A stretch of DNA of 64,000 nt from an uncultured Clostridia bacterium (GTDB taxonomy: Bacteria > Bacillota > Clostridia > Christensenellales > Borkfalkiaceae), in the NCBI GenBank assembly GCA_947598205.1, contig CANQFB010000004.1, positions 1 through 64,000 on the forward strand. Reading direction: 5' to 3'. Both the position numbers and the translations under genes were made by a program. A model generated the notes under the pieces. That model was not told where the DNA came from. It saw only the letters and a list, made by a program, of their open reading frames with translations, and did not search any database. Position 1 is the first letter of the stretch; each line of letters starts with the position of its first letter. Positions 1 to 10,500 of the stretch are shown here, piece after piece.

Positions 1-32
1 GAGGAACAACTTCGCATAACTAACACTATACC

Positions 33-1655
33 TTATTCGATTTTCAACCTCCTGAGATTTTCGAGAATTTGCTTATCTAATTCTGCCCCTTCGGCAGTTA
101 AAGCACGATATTCTTTTTCGAAGTCATCGAGTTTAGCCTGAAATTCTTCTGGCGTAATATCAACGTATTCGATTTTAATGTCAAAATATTGTCCCGCGGC
201 AAGAGAATAGTTCTTTGCTATGATCTCGTCATATGATTTTGCGACCGAAAAATCTTCGACTTCTTTCTTATTTAGGAATGTATCTACGATTTTATCTATC
301 TCAAAATCGCGCAATCTACGTTTTTTGTTGTTTCCGTCCTGATATTCTTCTCCCAATTTGGAAGCGTCAATCATTACAACTTTATCGGCAGTCCGAGAAT
401 TATCGAAGAATAGGACCGATACGTTTGTGCCCGTGTTCGCGAAAACGTTTGAAGGCATACTGATACAGCCGTAAACGATATGTTCCTTGACAATGTGTTG
501 CAGCACATTACTTTCCACGCCCGACTTTGCTGTAATAAATCCCGTTGGAACAACGATTGCGCCTTTGCCGTTGCGCTTCAAAGAATTTATCACGTGCTGA
601 ATGAACAGCGTATAGATCGCCATTTTGGTGACGTCTTTTTTCGGAACTTTCGGGACACCGCCCCAGAAACGAGTCGGTTGCGCGGCGATCTTTTCCCTTG
701 TATCGGAAAAATCCATCTTGAAAGGCGGATTGGAAACAACAAAATCGAATTGTCTCAGAGATTGTCCATCATCACTTTTATGGTAAGGCGCAACCAATGT
801 ATCGCCTTGTATGGCATGATCGAGAGAGGAAACAAGTCCGTTGAGAATAAGATTCAGTTTCAACATTTTGTTGCTGCGCTGCGATATATCTTGTGCGAAT
901 ATCGTACAACGATCTTCTCCGATTTGATGACCGAGCGCCATAAGGAGTGTTCCCGTGCCGGCAGACGGATCATAACATTCGATATTATGTAAGTCGGCAT
1001 TGTCGCCAACAAGCAATCGAGCCATAATTGTTGCAATCGCGTGGGGAGTGTAATATTCCGCATATTTGCCGCCACCGGCAGTATTGTAATCTTTGATAAG
1101 GTACTCAAAGATTGCGGCGAAAAAATCATAGTGTTCGGCGAAGGCTTCTTCAAAAGAAAAATTGACGAGCTTATCTATCAATGCCCGCGCAAAAGGCGCA
1201 CGCTGCGCTTCATCCGTAACATATATCGTCAATTTTTCAAACAACGGTATTTTTGTGTTCAACGTCGTTTGAGTGGAAAATATATCGATATTCTTATCGG
1301 CAATATCCGTCATTGCGCTATCGAAAATCAAATCGAAATCGCCTTTTGCCGATTGATTCCACAGAGTAGTCAAAAGATGTTCGGGATAAAGGCGCGGAAT
1401 GTCGGGCGATAGGGCATCGAACAAATCAAGTCTTTCGTTTTCAGACATATTTGTATAGGCAACATCCCATTGGTCTGCACCGGACAATTCTTTGCTGATT
1501 TTCTTTATCTCGTAACCGAACTTGTCGTTTAGGAACTTATACAAAAAAACCTGAGTTATAATTTTGTACTCGTTCCCGTCGTTTCCCATACCATAAGTCT
1601 GACAGGTGGATTTAAGGTCGTCGATAAGCGACAGCGTTTTTTCTTTGATGTTCAT
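33..1655 (-). CDS. hsdM: Type I restriction-modification system DNA methyltransferase subunit M (HsdM)
   Basis: 540 aa; YYTPHAIATIMARLL, DPSAGTGTLL and NPPF motifs of N6-adenine methyltransferases; adjacent to hsdR. Confidence 0.95.
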   Translation of the reverse strand: MNIKEKTLSLIDDLKSTCQTYGMGNDGNEYKIITQVFLYKFLNDKFGYEIKKISKELSGADQWDVAYTNMSENERLDLFDALSPDIPRLYPEHLLTTLWNQSAKGDFDLIFDSAMTDIADKNIDIFSTQTTLNTKIPLFEKLTIYVTDEAQRAPFARALIDKLVNFSFEEAFAEHYDFFAAIFEYLIKDYNTAGGGKYAEYYTPHAIATIMARLLVGDNADLHNIECYDPSAGTGTLLMALGHQIGEDRCTIFAQDISQRSNKMLKLNLILNGLVSSLDHAIQGDTLVAPYHKSDDGQSLRQFDFVVSNPPFKMDFSDTREKIAAQPTRFWGGVPKVPKKDVTKMAIYTLFIQHVINSLKRNGKGAIVVPTGFITAKSGVESNVLQHIVKEHIVYGCISMPSNVFANTGTNVSVLFFDNSRTADKVVMIDASKLGEEYQDGNNKKRRLRDFEIDKIVDTFLNKKEVEDFSVAKSYDEIIAKNYSLAAGQYFDIKIEYVDITPEEFQAKLDDFEKEYRALTAEGAELDKQILENLRRLKIE

Positions 1656-1664
1656 AATTTCTCC

Positions 1665-4600
1665 TTATGCGGCAGGATAGGTTTCGTGATATTGCATCAG
1701 ATACTGACTTGCAAGGCGGCTTTGTATAAACAGCCTATCTTCGCGTTCGCTGACAAGATTCATCTTATTCATACCGTTTGTAATTTCCGTCATAACCGTA
1801 CTTTCGAAATATGCGTCTTTCCTTAAAATGTCGTTACGGTCATATACTTTTTGGTCCACTTGCGCTTTAATGCCCATTAAGACGTCTATTATCAATTCGT
1901 CATAAGCCGAAACAATTGGTTTTTGCTGTTTTGCTTTTCGGCGATTGTTTTCTTCCTGTATCCGTTTGTGAACTCTTGCAAATTTTGCATCGCCATTATA
2001 TTTTCTCAACAGAACGGAATTGCGCTTTTGCAATTCAGCCAACTTCTTCAAAATGTCGTCCAAAGCACGGGAGTGCGCATTGAATTCTTCTACACTGTCA
2101 AGAACAAATCCGTGCTCCTTGAAACGTTGCATGAAAGCCTCCCGAAGCGTAACATACTCCGGATCGTCCTGATCGATATTCTCCATAAATGCTTCTATAA
2201 CTTTGCGCCACTTGCTCTCGAATTCTTCCTGTGGATTTCCGGAAACGATTTTCAATTCTTCCTCGCCGATTTTGCGGAAATTGAAAGTTATATCCAGCAT
2301 AGCCTCATTGATTGTACGCTTGATGGTTTCATCAACAGCAAAAGCTTCTTTTTGATTGATACTATCGATTTGCCGTTGAACCTCTGCAATCATAGCAGGG
2401 AGTTTTTCGATTTCGAGTCTTGCAAAAGCCGCTTTCAGTTCATCGTCTCCGAATGTTCGTACAATATTGCAACAATCGCGAGCGGAAGTTAATACTTTCT
2501 TCAATTTCAGCAATTCGGTTTTATCTTCAATTGTCGAAATTTCAGAACTGAATTCTTCGACGTTATCGGTCGTATATTCAAACAACGCCTGTCGCACTTC
2601 TTGCATTTGAGCAATCAAGGCATCTTTATCCTCAATGACTTGGGCAAATGTATTGTTGAGAACAAGTCCCGTTTCATCTTGATCATTGAAACGATTTAAT
2701 TCCTTGATATAGGCTTCGTTTGTTTGTTGAAAATTGGCTTTTATATCGGCGAAATCGACGACAAAGCCATACCGCATTTGTTTGTAGGGGCGGTTAACTC
2801 TCGTAATGGCTTGCAGTAAATTATGGTCTTTAAGTTTTCTGCCCAAATAGAGCCGCTTTAAGCGTGGAGCGTCAAAGCCGGTAAGCAGCATATTATAGAC
2901 AATCAAAATATCGACTGTCATGTTCTTTTTGAATTGCTCCTGCGCATTATCCTTGCGAATAATTTTATCGTCTACATCATGAAGGATGAGTTTTGCGACA
3001 TAATGACTTTTCAGTTCGGCTGTTTGATTCTGCTCATCTTGTACATCATTAAACAACTCATACATTTTGCGTGCCTGATTGCTTGTTTCACAGACGATCA
3101 TAGCACCGAGGGTAGGATCGCCTTGTATTTTGCGGAATCGTTTCAAATCGTTGATGATATATGCAAGCAGTGCTTTAACATAGGTTTCGTGTTCGATTAT
3201 ATCTTGTTTCGGAACATCTTTCTTTTTTACAAGAGTTTCCAAGTGTTCGTATATTTGCGATAGTTTTTCTCTGTACGTAGTTTCCATTTCTTCACGGATA
3301 ATTTTCAAAGTGTATCCGTCTTGAATGGATTTGTCGTAGTAATATGTATGCAAATACTCTCCGAAAACCTGCCACGAAGCCCGCTCCTCTTTCAAAAGCG
3401 GGGTTCCGGTAAGTGCTATCTTGATTGAGTTCTTATCGGCTTCAAAAAGGTTCGCCAAAAAGCAACCTTTGGGGTTATAACCTCTGTGTGCTTCGTCAAT
3501 GATAAATACTCTTTGCAGATTCGTAGCATAAGACGGGAGATCGACTTTTTCTTTATCTTCTGCAAAACGCTGAATATTAACTACGGTTATTTCGGATCTG
3601 CCTGTATAACCTTCTTGTGCCTGTTGCGTGCGGAATTGTTGCATGAGTTCTTCACGCGTATTTGCTGTTTTGACCTCTAATCCGCGTGCTTCAAATTCGT
3701 CTTTTGCCTGTTCGAGCAAGTCAAGGCGATCTACGATAAAATAAAATTTAGCCACCTTGCTTCTTTCTGCATAAAAGTCAGACAGTACATAGGAAAGGTA
3801 GTAGGACAGAGCGGTCTTGCCGCTACCTTGTGTATGCCAAATCACACCCGAAGTCTTGCCTTTTTCCAACTTTTCGCGCACAGCCAAAGCTGCAAACATT
3901 TGCTGATAGCGCATAATGTGTTTTTCGTCTGTTGTTTCGATTTTTCCGTTAACTTCACGTTCCGACCGCTTATAAGCGATGCCATATTTAAGAAGGAACA
4001 ACAAGCGCTTCGGCGAACACATAGAAGTAATGATACGATTTGTCGGCGTATTAACATTCATATTCGTTTGATATTCGGGCGTATGGCGAATAATCTGACA
4101 GTTAAAATCTGACAAGATCTTCTTTTCCGCGTCCGTATCAACGGCGGCGTAAGCAAAGTTTTTAATGAAGGGAGCAATTTCTTGGTTGGCAATGTTTTCC
4201 TCCCTAAAACAATTAAAAGGAACGGCTCCTCTTGCGCCGGTACAATAGAAAGCACCTTGAATGGGAACGATGCCGCCCATGGTATCGTATTCCCGATTGT
4301 TGGAGAAAATCATCAGCTGTGTAATGTTGATAAATCTACGGAATTTTTTGTTCGGGAATCGTTGTTTTATCATCCGCTCGCTCTCGGCGACCATTCCGCC
4401 ATGATTATTAGGCTTTTTCACTTCGATAAAAACAAGCGGCAACCCATTAACAAATAAAGTGATGTCCGGTCTGAATTCCTCCGTGTCACGCCTACAAGTA
4501 AACTCTGCCGTAAAGTGAAAGACGTTGTTTTTAGGCTCATCAAAGTCTATCAACCTTACGGGAGAAACCATTTTCAAACGATTATAAAAACTCCGTCCCA

Positions 4601-4841
4601 AATCATCATTATCGAGTTCCTGACGAATTTGCTTTAATGTTTGCAGCGCCTCGCCCTCACGCGTGGGATTGAGTTTCTTGAATTGATTTACGAAAACATC
4701 AATAAGGATATTTGTGTCCGGATCATAGACCGATCCCGACATTTCTTCATTGATCTTTCCGAAATATTTATAGCCAAGTCGTGTTAAATGAACCATGGCG
4801 GGCATTTGTACACGCGTTGCTTCATTGAATTTTTCGCTCAT
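1665..4841 (-). CDS. hsdR: Type I restriction endonuclease subunit R (HsdR)
   Basis: 1058 aa; N-terminal nuclease-like RPDITLFVNGLPLVFIEVKKP; Walker A TQGSGKTALS; DEAH box (IIDEAHRGY); AAGGAG RBS upstream of the start. Confidence 0.95.
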   Translation of the reverse strand: MSEKFNEATRVQMPAMVHLTRLGYKYFGKINEEMSGSVYDPDTNILIDVFVNQFKKLNPTREGEALQTLKQIRQELDNDDLGRSFYNRLKMVSPVRLIDFDEPKNNVFHFTAEFTCRRDTEEFRPDITLFVNGLPLVFIEVKKPNNHGGMVAESERMIKQRFPNKKFRRFINITQLMIFSNNREYDTMGGIVPIQGAFYCTGARGAVPFNCFREENIANQEIAPFIKNFAYAAVDTDAEKKILSDFNCQIIRHTPEYQTNMNVNTPTNRIITSMCSPKRLLFLLKYGIAYKRSEREVNGKIETTDEKHIMRYQQMFAALAVREKLEKGKTSGVIWHTQGSGKTALSYYLSYVLSDFYAERSKVAKFYFIVDRLDLLEQAKDEFEARGLEVKTANTREELMQQFRTQQAQEGYTGRSEITVVNIQRFAEDKEKVDLPSYATNLQRVFIIDEAHRGYNPKGCFLANLFEADKNSIKIALTGTPLLKEERASWQVFGEYLHTYYYDKSIQDGYTLKIIREEMETTYREKLSQIYEHLETLVKKKDVPKQDIIEHETYVKALLAYIINDLKRFRKIQGDPTLGAMIVCETSNQARKMYELFNDVQDEQNQTAELKSHYVAKLILHDVDDKIIRKDNAQEQFKKNMTVDILIVYNMLLTGFDAPRLKRLYLGRKLKDHNLLQAITRVNRPYKQMRYGFVVDFADIKANFQQTNEAYIKELNRFNDQDETGLVLNNTFAQVIEDKDALIAQMQEVRQALFEYTTDNVEEFSSEISTIEDKTELLKLKKVLTSARDCCNIVRTFGDDELKAAFARLEIEKLPAMIAEVQRQIDSINQKEAFAVDETIKRTINEAMLDITFNFRKIGEEELKIVSGNPQEEFESKWRKVIEAFMENIDQDDPEYVTLREAFMQRFKEHGFVLDSVEEFNAHSRALDDILKKLAELQKRNSVLLRKYNGDAKFARVHKRIQEENNRRKAKQQKPIVSAYDELIIDVLMGIKAQVDQKVYDRNDILRKDAYFESTVMTEITNGMNKMNLVSEREDRLFIQSRLASQYLMQYHETYPAA

Positions 4842-4926
4842 AATATACTCCTTATCTCACGTTTTGGAAACTTCTCATAATTTCGTGTTATCGGAAGTTG
4901 ACGGTCAAAAAATTTTTCGGTCAATT

Positions 4927-5790
4927 TCAGATAGCAATACCTTTCGTGATCTCGGTAAAGAATTCTGCGCTCCAAATTTCCAACTTGGTCTTGTCTTTTA
5001 CGAACGGCTGCACGTCCTGTTTTGCCTGTTCATAGTCGATTGAGGCAAAACGGCTACCGAGCATCGTGATAAGCGCTTCGCGGGTAAGATCGAAACCTTC
5101 CTCGATAAAGCCCGAATCCACGAGCCTTGCCTTTAAGTGCCGCATATTGACGGGAATATTCCGCGAAAGATAGAACACATAATCATAAAGGTCTCTGCCT
5201 TTGACGCGGTTCTTCCATGCGCGGCAGAGAACGGCGTGGAGTTTGCCCGCAAACAGCGAGGGCGCGTCGTACAATTTCACTTGATAGGGGGACGGCAGAA
5301 GCCGGTATTTGTTCTCAAACGTCGCGTAAGCCGGGGGATCGGTATCGACTTCGAACTTGATTCGGATCGTCTCGGACGGGTTAATTTTCTCCGCGGAACG
5401 ATCATCGGGGTAAAAACTCAAAATGTGTTCTTTGGTGTTGCCTTTCAAGAAAGCCGACTTTATGTTGGATTCCGCCGTTTTGACCTTTTCTTCGATCCTG
5501 AAATTCAGCCCGACGGAACGCAATTCGCTTTCGAGAACGGAAAAATATTTTTTCAAATCGAAATCGGCGTCGGGCGCGACGAGCGAGAAGTCCAAATCTT
5601 CGGAAAATCTGTCCAGCCCATAGAAGATACGGAGCGCCGTCCCGCCGTAAAAGGCGGCGTCGCGGAAGAATCCCGCGCGCGACAGCCCGCACAGAGTAAC
5701 TTCTTGAATGACTTCCGTCAGGGCGTTCTTTTCGTCGCTCGCGGAATGCGAGGGATACATCGCAAGCATTTGATTTAAAATCGTCTCCAT
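4927..5790 (-). CDS. Nucleotidyltransferase AbiEii/AbiGii toxin family protein
   Basis: 287 aa; YGGTALRIFYGLDRFSEDLDFSL nucleotidyltransferase signature; start overlaps the stop of the upstream AbiEi-like gene. Confidence 0.9.
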   Translation of the reverse strand: METILNQMLAMYPSHSASDEKNALTEVIQEVTLCGLSRAGFFRDAAFYGGTALRIFYGLDRFSEDLDFSLVAPDADFDLKKYFSVLESELRSVGLNFRIEEKVKTAESNIKSAFLKGNTKEHILSFYPDDRSAEKINPSETIRIKFEVDTDPPAYATFENKYRLLPSPYQVKLYDAPSLFAGKLHAVLCRAWKNRVKGRDLYDYVFYLSRNIPVNMRHLKARLVDSGFIEEGFDLTREALITMLGSRFASIDYEQAKQDVQPFVKDKTKLEIWSAEFFTEITKGIAI

Positions 5791-6374
5791 TATCTCCCTC
5801 CGAGCAATTTGATAAGATAGTTATGGTTGGTCGAGCGGTACAGCGGTGCGAGTTGCCTTATGTCGTCAATATTCAACCGCCCGAATTCGCCCTCGTCGAT
5901 ACGCAGATCGTCGAACAGCAACGCTTTGAGCGCCTTCAACGAACCGACGGGGGAAATCGCATAGAGTTTGTCGCACAGAGCCTTCTCGGGCGTTGCGATC
6001 TGATAGGAATAGCCGCCTTCCTGCCGAATCTCCACGCCGACAGGGTAAGCCGCGGCGGGAATATCCCTGTATGTGAACACGCCGAAAGCGTTCTCGTATT
6101 GCTTGGTCTTGCCCTTGCGGAAAGTGGCGGACGTGTATGTTCCGAAAACCGCTTCCGGAATAAGCGAATACATGGACAGAACGTAATCGAACGAAAGATA
6201 GGACGGTCCGTAGATCGCACCCGCAAGATACTTTCCGTCCGCGTGCGCGTCGGTCTCGTACAGCCCGCGCGCGACTTGCGTCAATCTTCCTGATTGCACT
6301 TCGCGGCGAATCTTTCCCCTTACGTCCGTGTAGCCCTTGAATTGGTATGCCAAACTGTCAAGCGTCAAAATCAT
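5790..6374 (-). CDS. AbiEi-like antitoxin/transcriptional regulator (type IV TA partner)
   Basis: 194 aa; RGLYETD...YLSFDYVLSMYSLIPE...ATPEKALCDKLYAI pattern of AbiEi proteins; directly upstream of AbiEii-like ORF. Confidence 0.85.
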   Translation of the reverse strand: MILTLDSLAYQFKGYTDVRGKIRREVQSGRLTQVARGLYETDAHADGKYLAGAIYGPSYLSFDYVLSMYSLIPEAVFGTYTSATFRKGKTKQYENAFGVFTYRDIPAAAYPVGVEIRQEGGYSYQIATPEKALCDKLYAISPVGSLKALKALLFDDLRIDEGEFGRLNIDDIRQLAPLYRSTNHNYLIKLLGGR

Positions 6375-6500
6375 TATTTACTCCACCTTGTTTTATTATA
6401 TCAAACAAAGCGGAGAAAATCAAGCGATTTAAGGTCGGTTGAAGATATTTTCTATTTGGGACGACGGGACACGACGATGTAAAAATCAAAGAAAAAAGTT

Positions 6501-6719
6501 GTTTGCTATTATCCCGAAAAAAAGGGGCTGAAAATAAGGCATTTTACCCCGGTTTCAGCCCCGAAAAAGCCTGTTTTGGACTGTTTTGAACGCCCTAAAA
6601 CGCAAAAATAGCAAACGGTAGCAAACAAAACCGCAGATTTATGGTGTTTGCTATTCCGCCGTGTTACTCCTTAAAACGGCAAATTCATACTATATCTTGT
6701 GTTTCGCAGCAAACAAATC
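6501..6719. repeat. Cluster of GTTTGCTATT / AATAGCAAAC boxes in both orientations
   Basis: GTTTGCTATT at 6501-6510 and 6646-6655; AATAGCAAAC at 6607-6616; GGTAGCAAAC at 6617-6626; CAGCAAACAAAT near 6707-6718. Confidence 0.7.
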
Positions 6720-6765
6720 GTCAAGATACCGCCTCGTGTTACTCCTTCGACAGTTTTGTGTTCTG

Positions 6766-6803
6766 CTCCTTGGTAAGGACGAGGTCGGCGGTCCGAGTCC
6801 GCT
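6766..6803 (+). pseudogene. Possible 3' fragment of tRNA-Thr(GGT) (att-site-like remnant)
   Basis: CTCCTTGGTAAGGACGAGGTCGGCGGTCCGAGTCCGCT resembles the anticodon loop (GGT) through T-arm of tRNA-Thr; the 5' half and acceptor stem are absent. Confidence 0.5.
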
Positions 6804-6872
6804 ACTTCGTCGCTACGCTCCTCGTGCCGCCCTTAGAACATAATAGAACATGCGGGCGGGGCACCAGCTCCA

Positions 6873-6912
6873 AAAAGAAAAGGGAGAGGCAAAAGTCTCT
6901 CCCTTTTCTTTT
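6873..6912. terminator. Stem-loop AAAAGAAAAGGGAGAG / CTCTCCCTTTTCTTTT
   Basis: Perfect 16-bp inverted repeat around loop GCAAAAGT. Confidence 0.6.
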
Positions 6913-6916
6913 ATAG

Positions 6917-7345
6917 CGTCATGCTGAGCCTGTCGAAGCATAACCTTATTATAATGTGGTCACCCTTCGACTACGCTCAGGGTGACGGATTAAAGAACCC
7001 CGCAGGGGCGAGTATATCACCTGATACGAAGTCCGCGTTTTCTATGCGTCATACCGAACCCGCAAAGCGGGTGAGTGTATCCCCTAATACGCAGTCCGGG
7101 TTTTCATTTAGGGGATCCTTCGACTTCGGCTTTGCCTCCGCTCAGGATGACGCGGTAGACCATGCGGCGACGAGACGAGGTCGGCGGTCAAGGGCAACCC
7201 CCACCTCTGTCACGCGTGCGCGTGACAGCTCCTCCCCATGGAGGAGCTCTCCCCCCCACCTGTCTCACTACGTTCGACACCCGCCCCCGTAATCAGGGGC
7301 AGGTAAATATAGGTGATGTTTCGACTTCGCTCAACATGACGATTA
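6917..7345. repeat. Intergenic composite repeats (TTCGACnnCGCTCAGnATGACG and GTCAC/GTGAC + CTCCCC/GGGGAG modules)
   Basis: Motifs recur around 24.9, 26.3, 33.1-33.3 and 40.1-40.3 kb. Confidence 0.65.
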
Positions 7346-7420
7346 AAGAATGCGCCCCACCCCCCTATCCCCCTCCCACGGTGGGGGCATGTGAGAGAAT
7401 GAATTGAAAAATTTTGAGCG

Positions 7421-7470
7421 CCAAAGGAACGGGAGAGGCAAAAGCCTCTCCCGTTCCTTTGGAGGTTTTT
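7421..7470. terminator. Strong stem-loop terminator downstream of the giant gene
   Basis: CCAAAGGAACGGGAGAGGC-AAAA-GCCTCTCCCGTTCCTTTGG perfect 19-bp stem, T-rich flanks. Confidence 0.8.
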
Positions 7471-7513
7471 TCTCTGCGCGGGGCTTTTCGCCCCGCGGCT
7501 TTTGTTGTGATTG

Positions 7514-10500
7514 TTAGTTCGCCGTAATCGTTATGGTGATATTTTCATTTTTAGCTGTTCCGGATAAATTGCCTGTTACATTTACCGAAGCATTGGAACT
7601 TGCCTCATAAGTGATCGTATAATCTTGATCGGGTTTGAGATAAACGGTGAGCGTTTGAGGGTCTGAACTTCCTGCTACGTTCCCTATTCCATATGAACCT
7701 TTCCCTCCCGTACCTTTCGATTTAACTGTTTTTCCACTCAAAGTGACATCCAAAGTGACATCTTCGCCATCCTTTTGGCGTCCTATTAGACTTTTCGTCC
7801 CCTCTTTGCCCGTAGCAGTAATATTCACCGTCAAAACAACTTTCTCCTTCCAAACGGCGGTAATCGTTACCGCATCGTCAGAACTGTCCAAAACGTGGTC
7901 GGCGGTGATCGTAACTACTGAGCCGAGTTCATAGAGCGTTTCGTCGTTCGGCAGTTTCCAACCCGCAAAGTACCACTGCTTTTCAATGTCGTAATCGTAC
8001 TTATTCAAGCCATTTGCGTCATAGGCAGGAAGGGTGATATTTTCGCCGACCCTTGCACTATCGGCAGAACAACTCAAATCCCCATAATGCTCGGTAGTAT
8101 TGTATTGGAACTTATACACGGTATCTTTGTGGAATTTCGCGTAGAGTGTGATGGTGCTGGTCGCTTCGTCGATGTATTGCTTTGCGTTATCCTTGTCGAT
8201 CTTCGTGACTTCCGTTCCGTCCTCGGCAAACCAACCGTCGAAGGCATAGCCGCTGTAGCTGACTTCCTTCAATGTTATCTCTACGCCATCTTTCCAAACT
8301 TTGTCGTTGGGATTGGTAAATTCCGCTCCATCAAGTCCTTGCGACTCGTAGACGATCGTATACTCGATAGCCTTCCAACCCGCATATACTTCAAGTGTTG
8401 CGTTCGGCATTGCCGTCCATTTGTCGAAGAGCTTCTCGCACGCGTCGTCGAAATACCAACCCGTAAACTCGTAGTAATCGCGAGTGACGGAGTGTTTGAG
8501 CGAAGTCACTTCGTATGTCGTGTTGGTACGGTGCGCAATGTAAGGCACTTCTTCCACGGTCTCCGTTCCGTCGTTATGGTGGAAGATGATAGTGTATTGG
8601 AAAGTCTTCTCCGTATAGACGGCTGTGAAGGTTACCTTGCCTGCGGCGTTCTCGGTGAGGTGCCACTTGCCCGTGTAACCTTCGGCATGCGCGCCCGAAT
8701 AAGCCATTGCGGGGACGGCAAAGATGTTACCTTCGAGCCCTACCGTATAATTTGCAACGATCGCGCCGTCGGCGATGAAGGAAATCTTCGTGCCGTAAGC
8801 AAGCTCCTTCGTGCTTTGCAGATAGTTCTTTGCCCCATCTTCGCAGTCGGCAAAGTCGTTTCCAGAGGTGAACTCCACGGGGTAGGGATTGGGCTTGTAT
8901 GCGGCTCTGATTTCGGTCGCGCCCGTGATCTTCTCGTTGCCCGTGATCTCCACGCCATTGATCGTCCAATATCCCGTGTAGCCCTCCTTCTTGGGAATTT
9001 CTACGCCGCTGAAGCTATGCAAGACGCTACCTTCGAGAACGTCCCGCGTATAGACGGCATTATCGTATTCGTCGCGATCGTAATCGAGGCGAACGGCTTC
9101 TTTTTTCAGCTCATTCCCGTTTTCGTCAAGGACGCGAACATCGTAGGTGTGGAAGGAAACGATCGAAGTCCAAGTGGTCGTTGCGGCAACAGTCCCGTCC
9201 TTCATGGTAAATTTGACAGTAATGATCACTCCTCCGTGCATGGAACTATCTTGCCATGTTACGGCGTTGAATGACATCATTCCTGTTTTAAGGAATGAAC
9301 CGCCTTCGCCGCGATCGATGTTAAATACAGCTCCATTTTGCAAAGTATCCTCTGTCCAGTTACCACCCATTCCCCAAAACTCTGCTGTGCGTCCGCAGAT
9401 TTTGAAAATGCCCGTCATGGGATTGGTCATGCCTGTCTTTTCATAGATCTCTGCACTCTTGCCGCCCGGATATACTTCGCCGCCTTGCGCATTGCCGCCG
9501 ATGTCGTATGTGCTATTCTTATCGACCAATGTCGTAATGGAGACTTTGATATTGGTGACCCACAGGGCAAAGAGTTTGACGGTAGCCTGTTTCTTATTGT
9601 CGTGATTGCGGAACACTCCCACATCGGTGACCATGCGCCAACCCTTCTCGGGGTCGTTATACCACCAACCGATCTGCTGGATCTCTTTTTCGTTGGGGGT
9701 GATAGTTTCGCCCGAGATGTCGTAGTCCCCTTCCATCTTCATGAGAGACTTGTAGTAGCCGTCGACATCGTGCCCCGTCTTGTCTGCAAAGTCTACGTCG
9801 CTGTAGAGATGCACTTCGACGGAGTTATCTTCCCAGTAGACATAGAGAACATTCTGCTCATCGAGAGTAGAGCCGTCTCCCACGTTGAAGCCGAAGATAT
9901 CGCGGATCATATCGTCGTCGATTTGCTTGCTTGTGATAGGCCAGCCCTGCCCGAACCGTTCGGTGAAGTAGCCCATGAAATCGTAGCCCTTTACCGACTT
10001 GCTATCGCCGAGGGTAAGCGGGTGCGGCTCTCCGCCAAAGACGTATTCATAGGTCTTCTTCCAATAGGAACTGCCCTGCACGCCTTCGGAATCGAATTCC
10101 CCTTTCACCTCGGTATACCCTGCGATCGCATAGAGGCTGTATTCGGTGATATAGTAGTGGATACCCGTGTAGACGGCGTAGATAGTATCTTCGCCAGACA
10201 CGGTGTAATCGGCGGGAATATCCCATGCGCCCGTATAGCCGTCTTTTTGCGGAACTTCGGGAAGATTGGCGAGCGTGTCACCGTATTTGAAGTTCTTAAC
10301 GGCGATCTCCTGCTCAAAGCCTGTCGTGCTGTCCGCCGCCTTTACGACAAAGCGAATATCGAAACCGATAATATCCCATACGGCATAGATTTCACGGTTT
10401 TCAGCGATCGCAGGTAATTGCGTGAAATGCGTCCCCGTATCTTCTGCTGTGAGAGACCAACCGTTGAGGATATAACCATCTGCGCGAATATTGACGGGAA

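Noticed and set aside
5137-6293. 213-aa and 156-aa plus-strand ORFs opposite the AbiE genes
   Set aside because: Antisense to AbiEii/AbiEi, which carry the recognisable motifs
6641-7407. Small ORFs (91, 60, 123, 81 aa) between the island and the giant gene
   Set aside because: Overlap the tRNA remnant, terminator hairpins and intergenic repeats; no RBS or domain support
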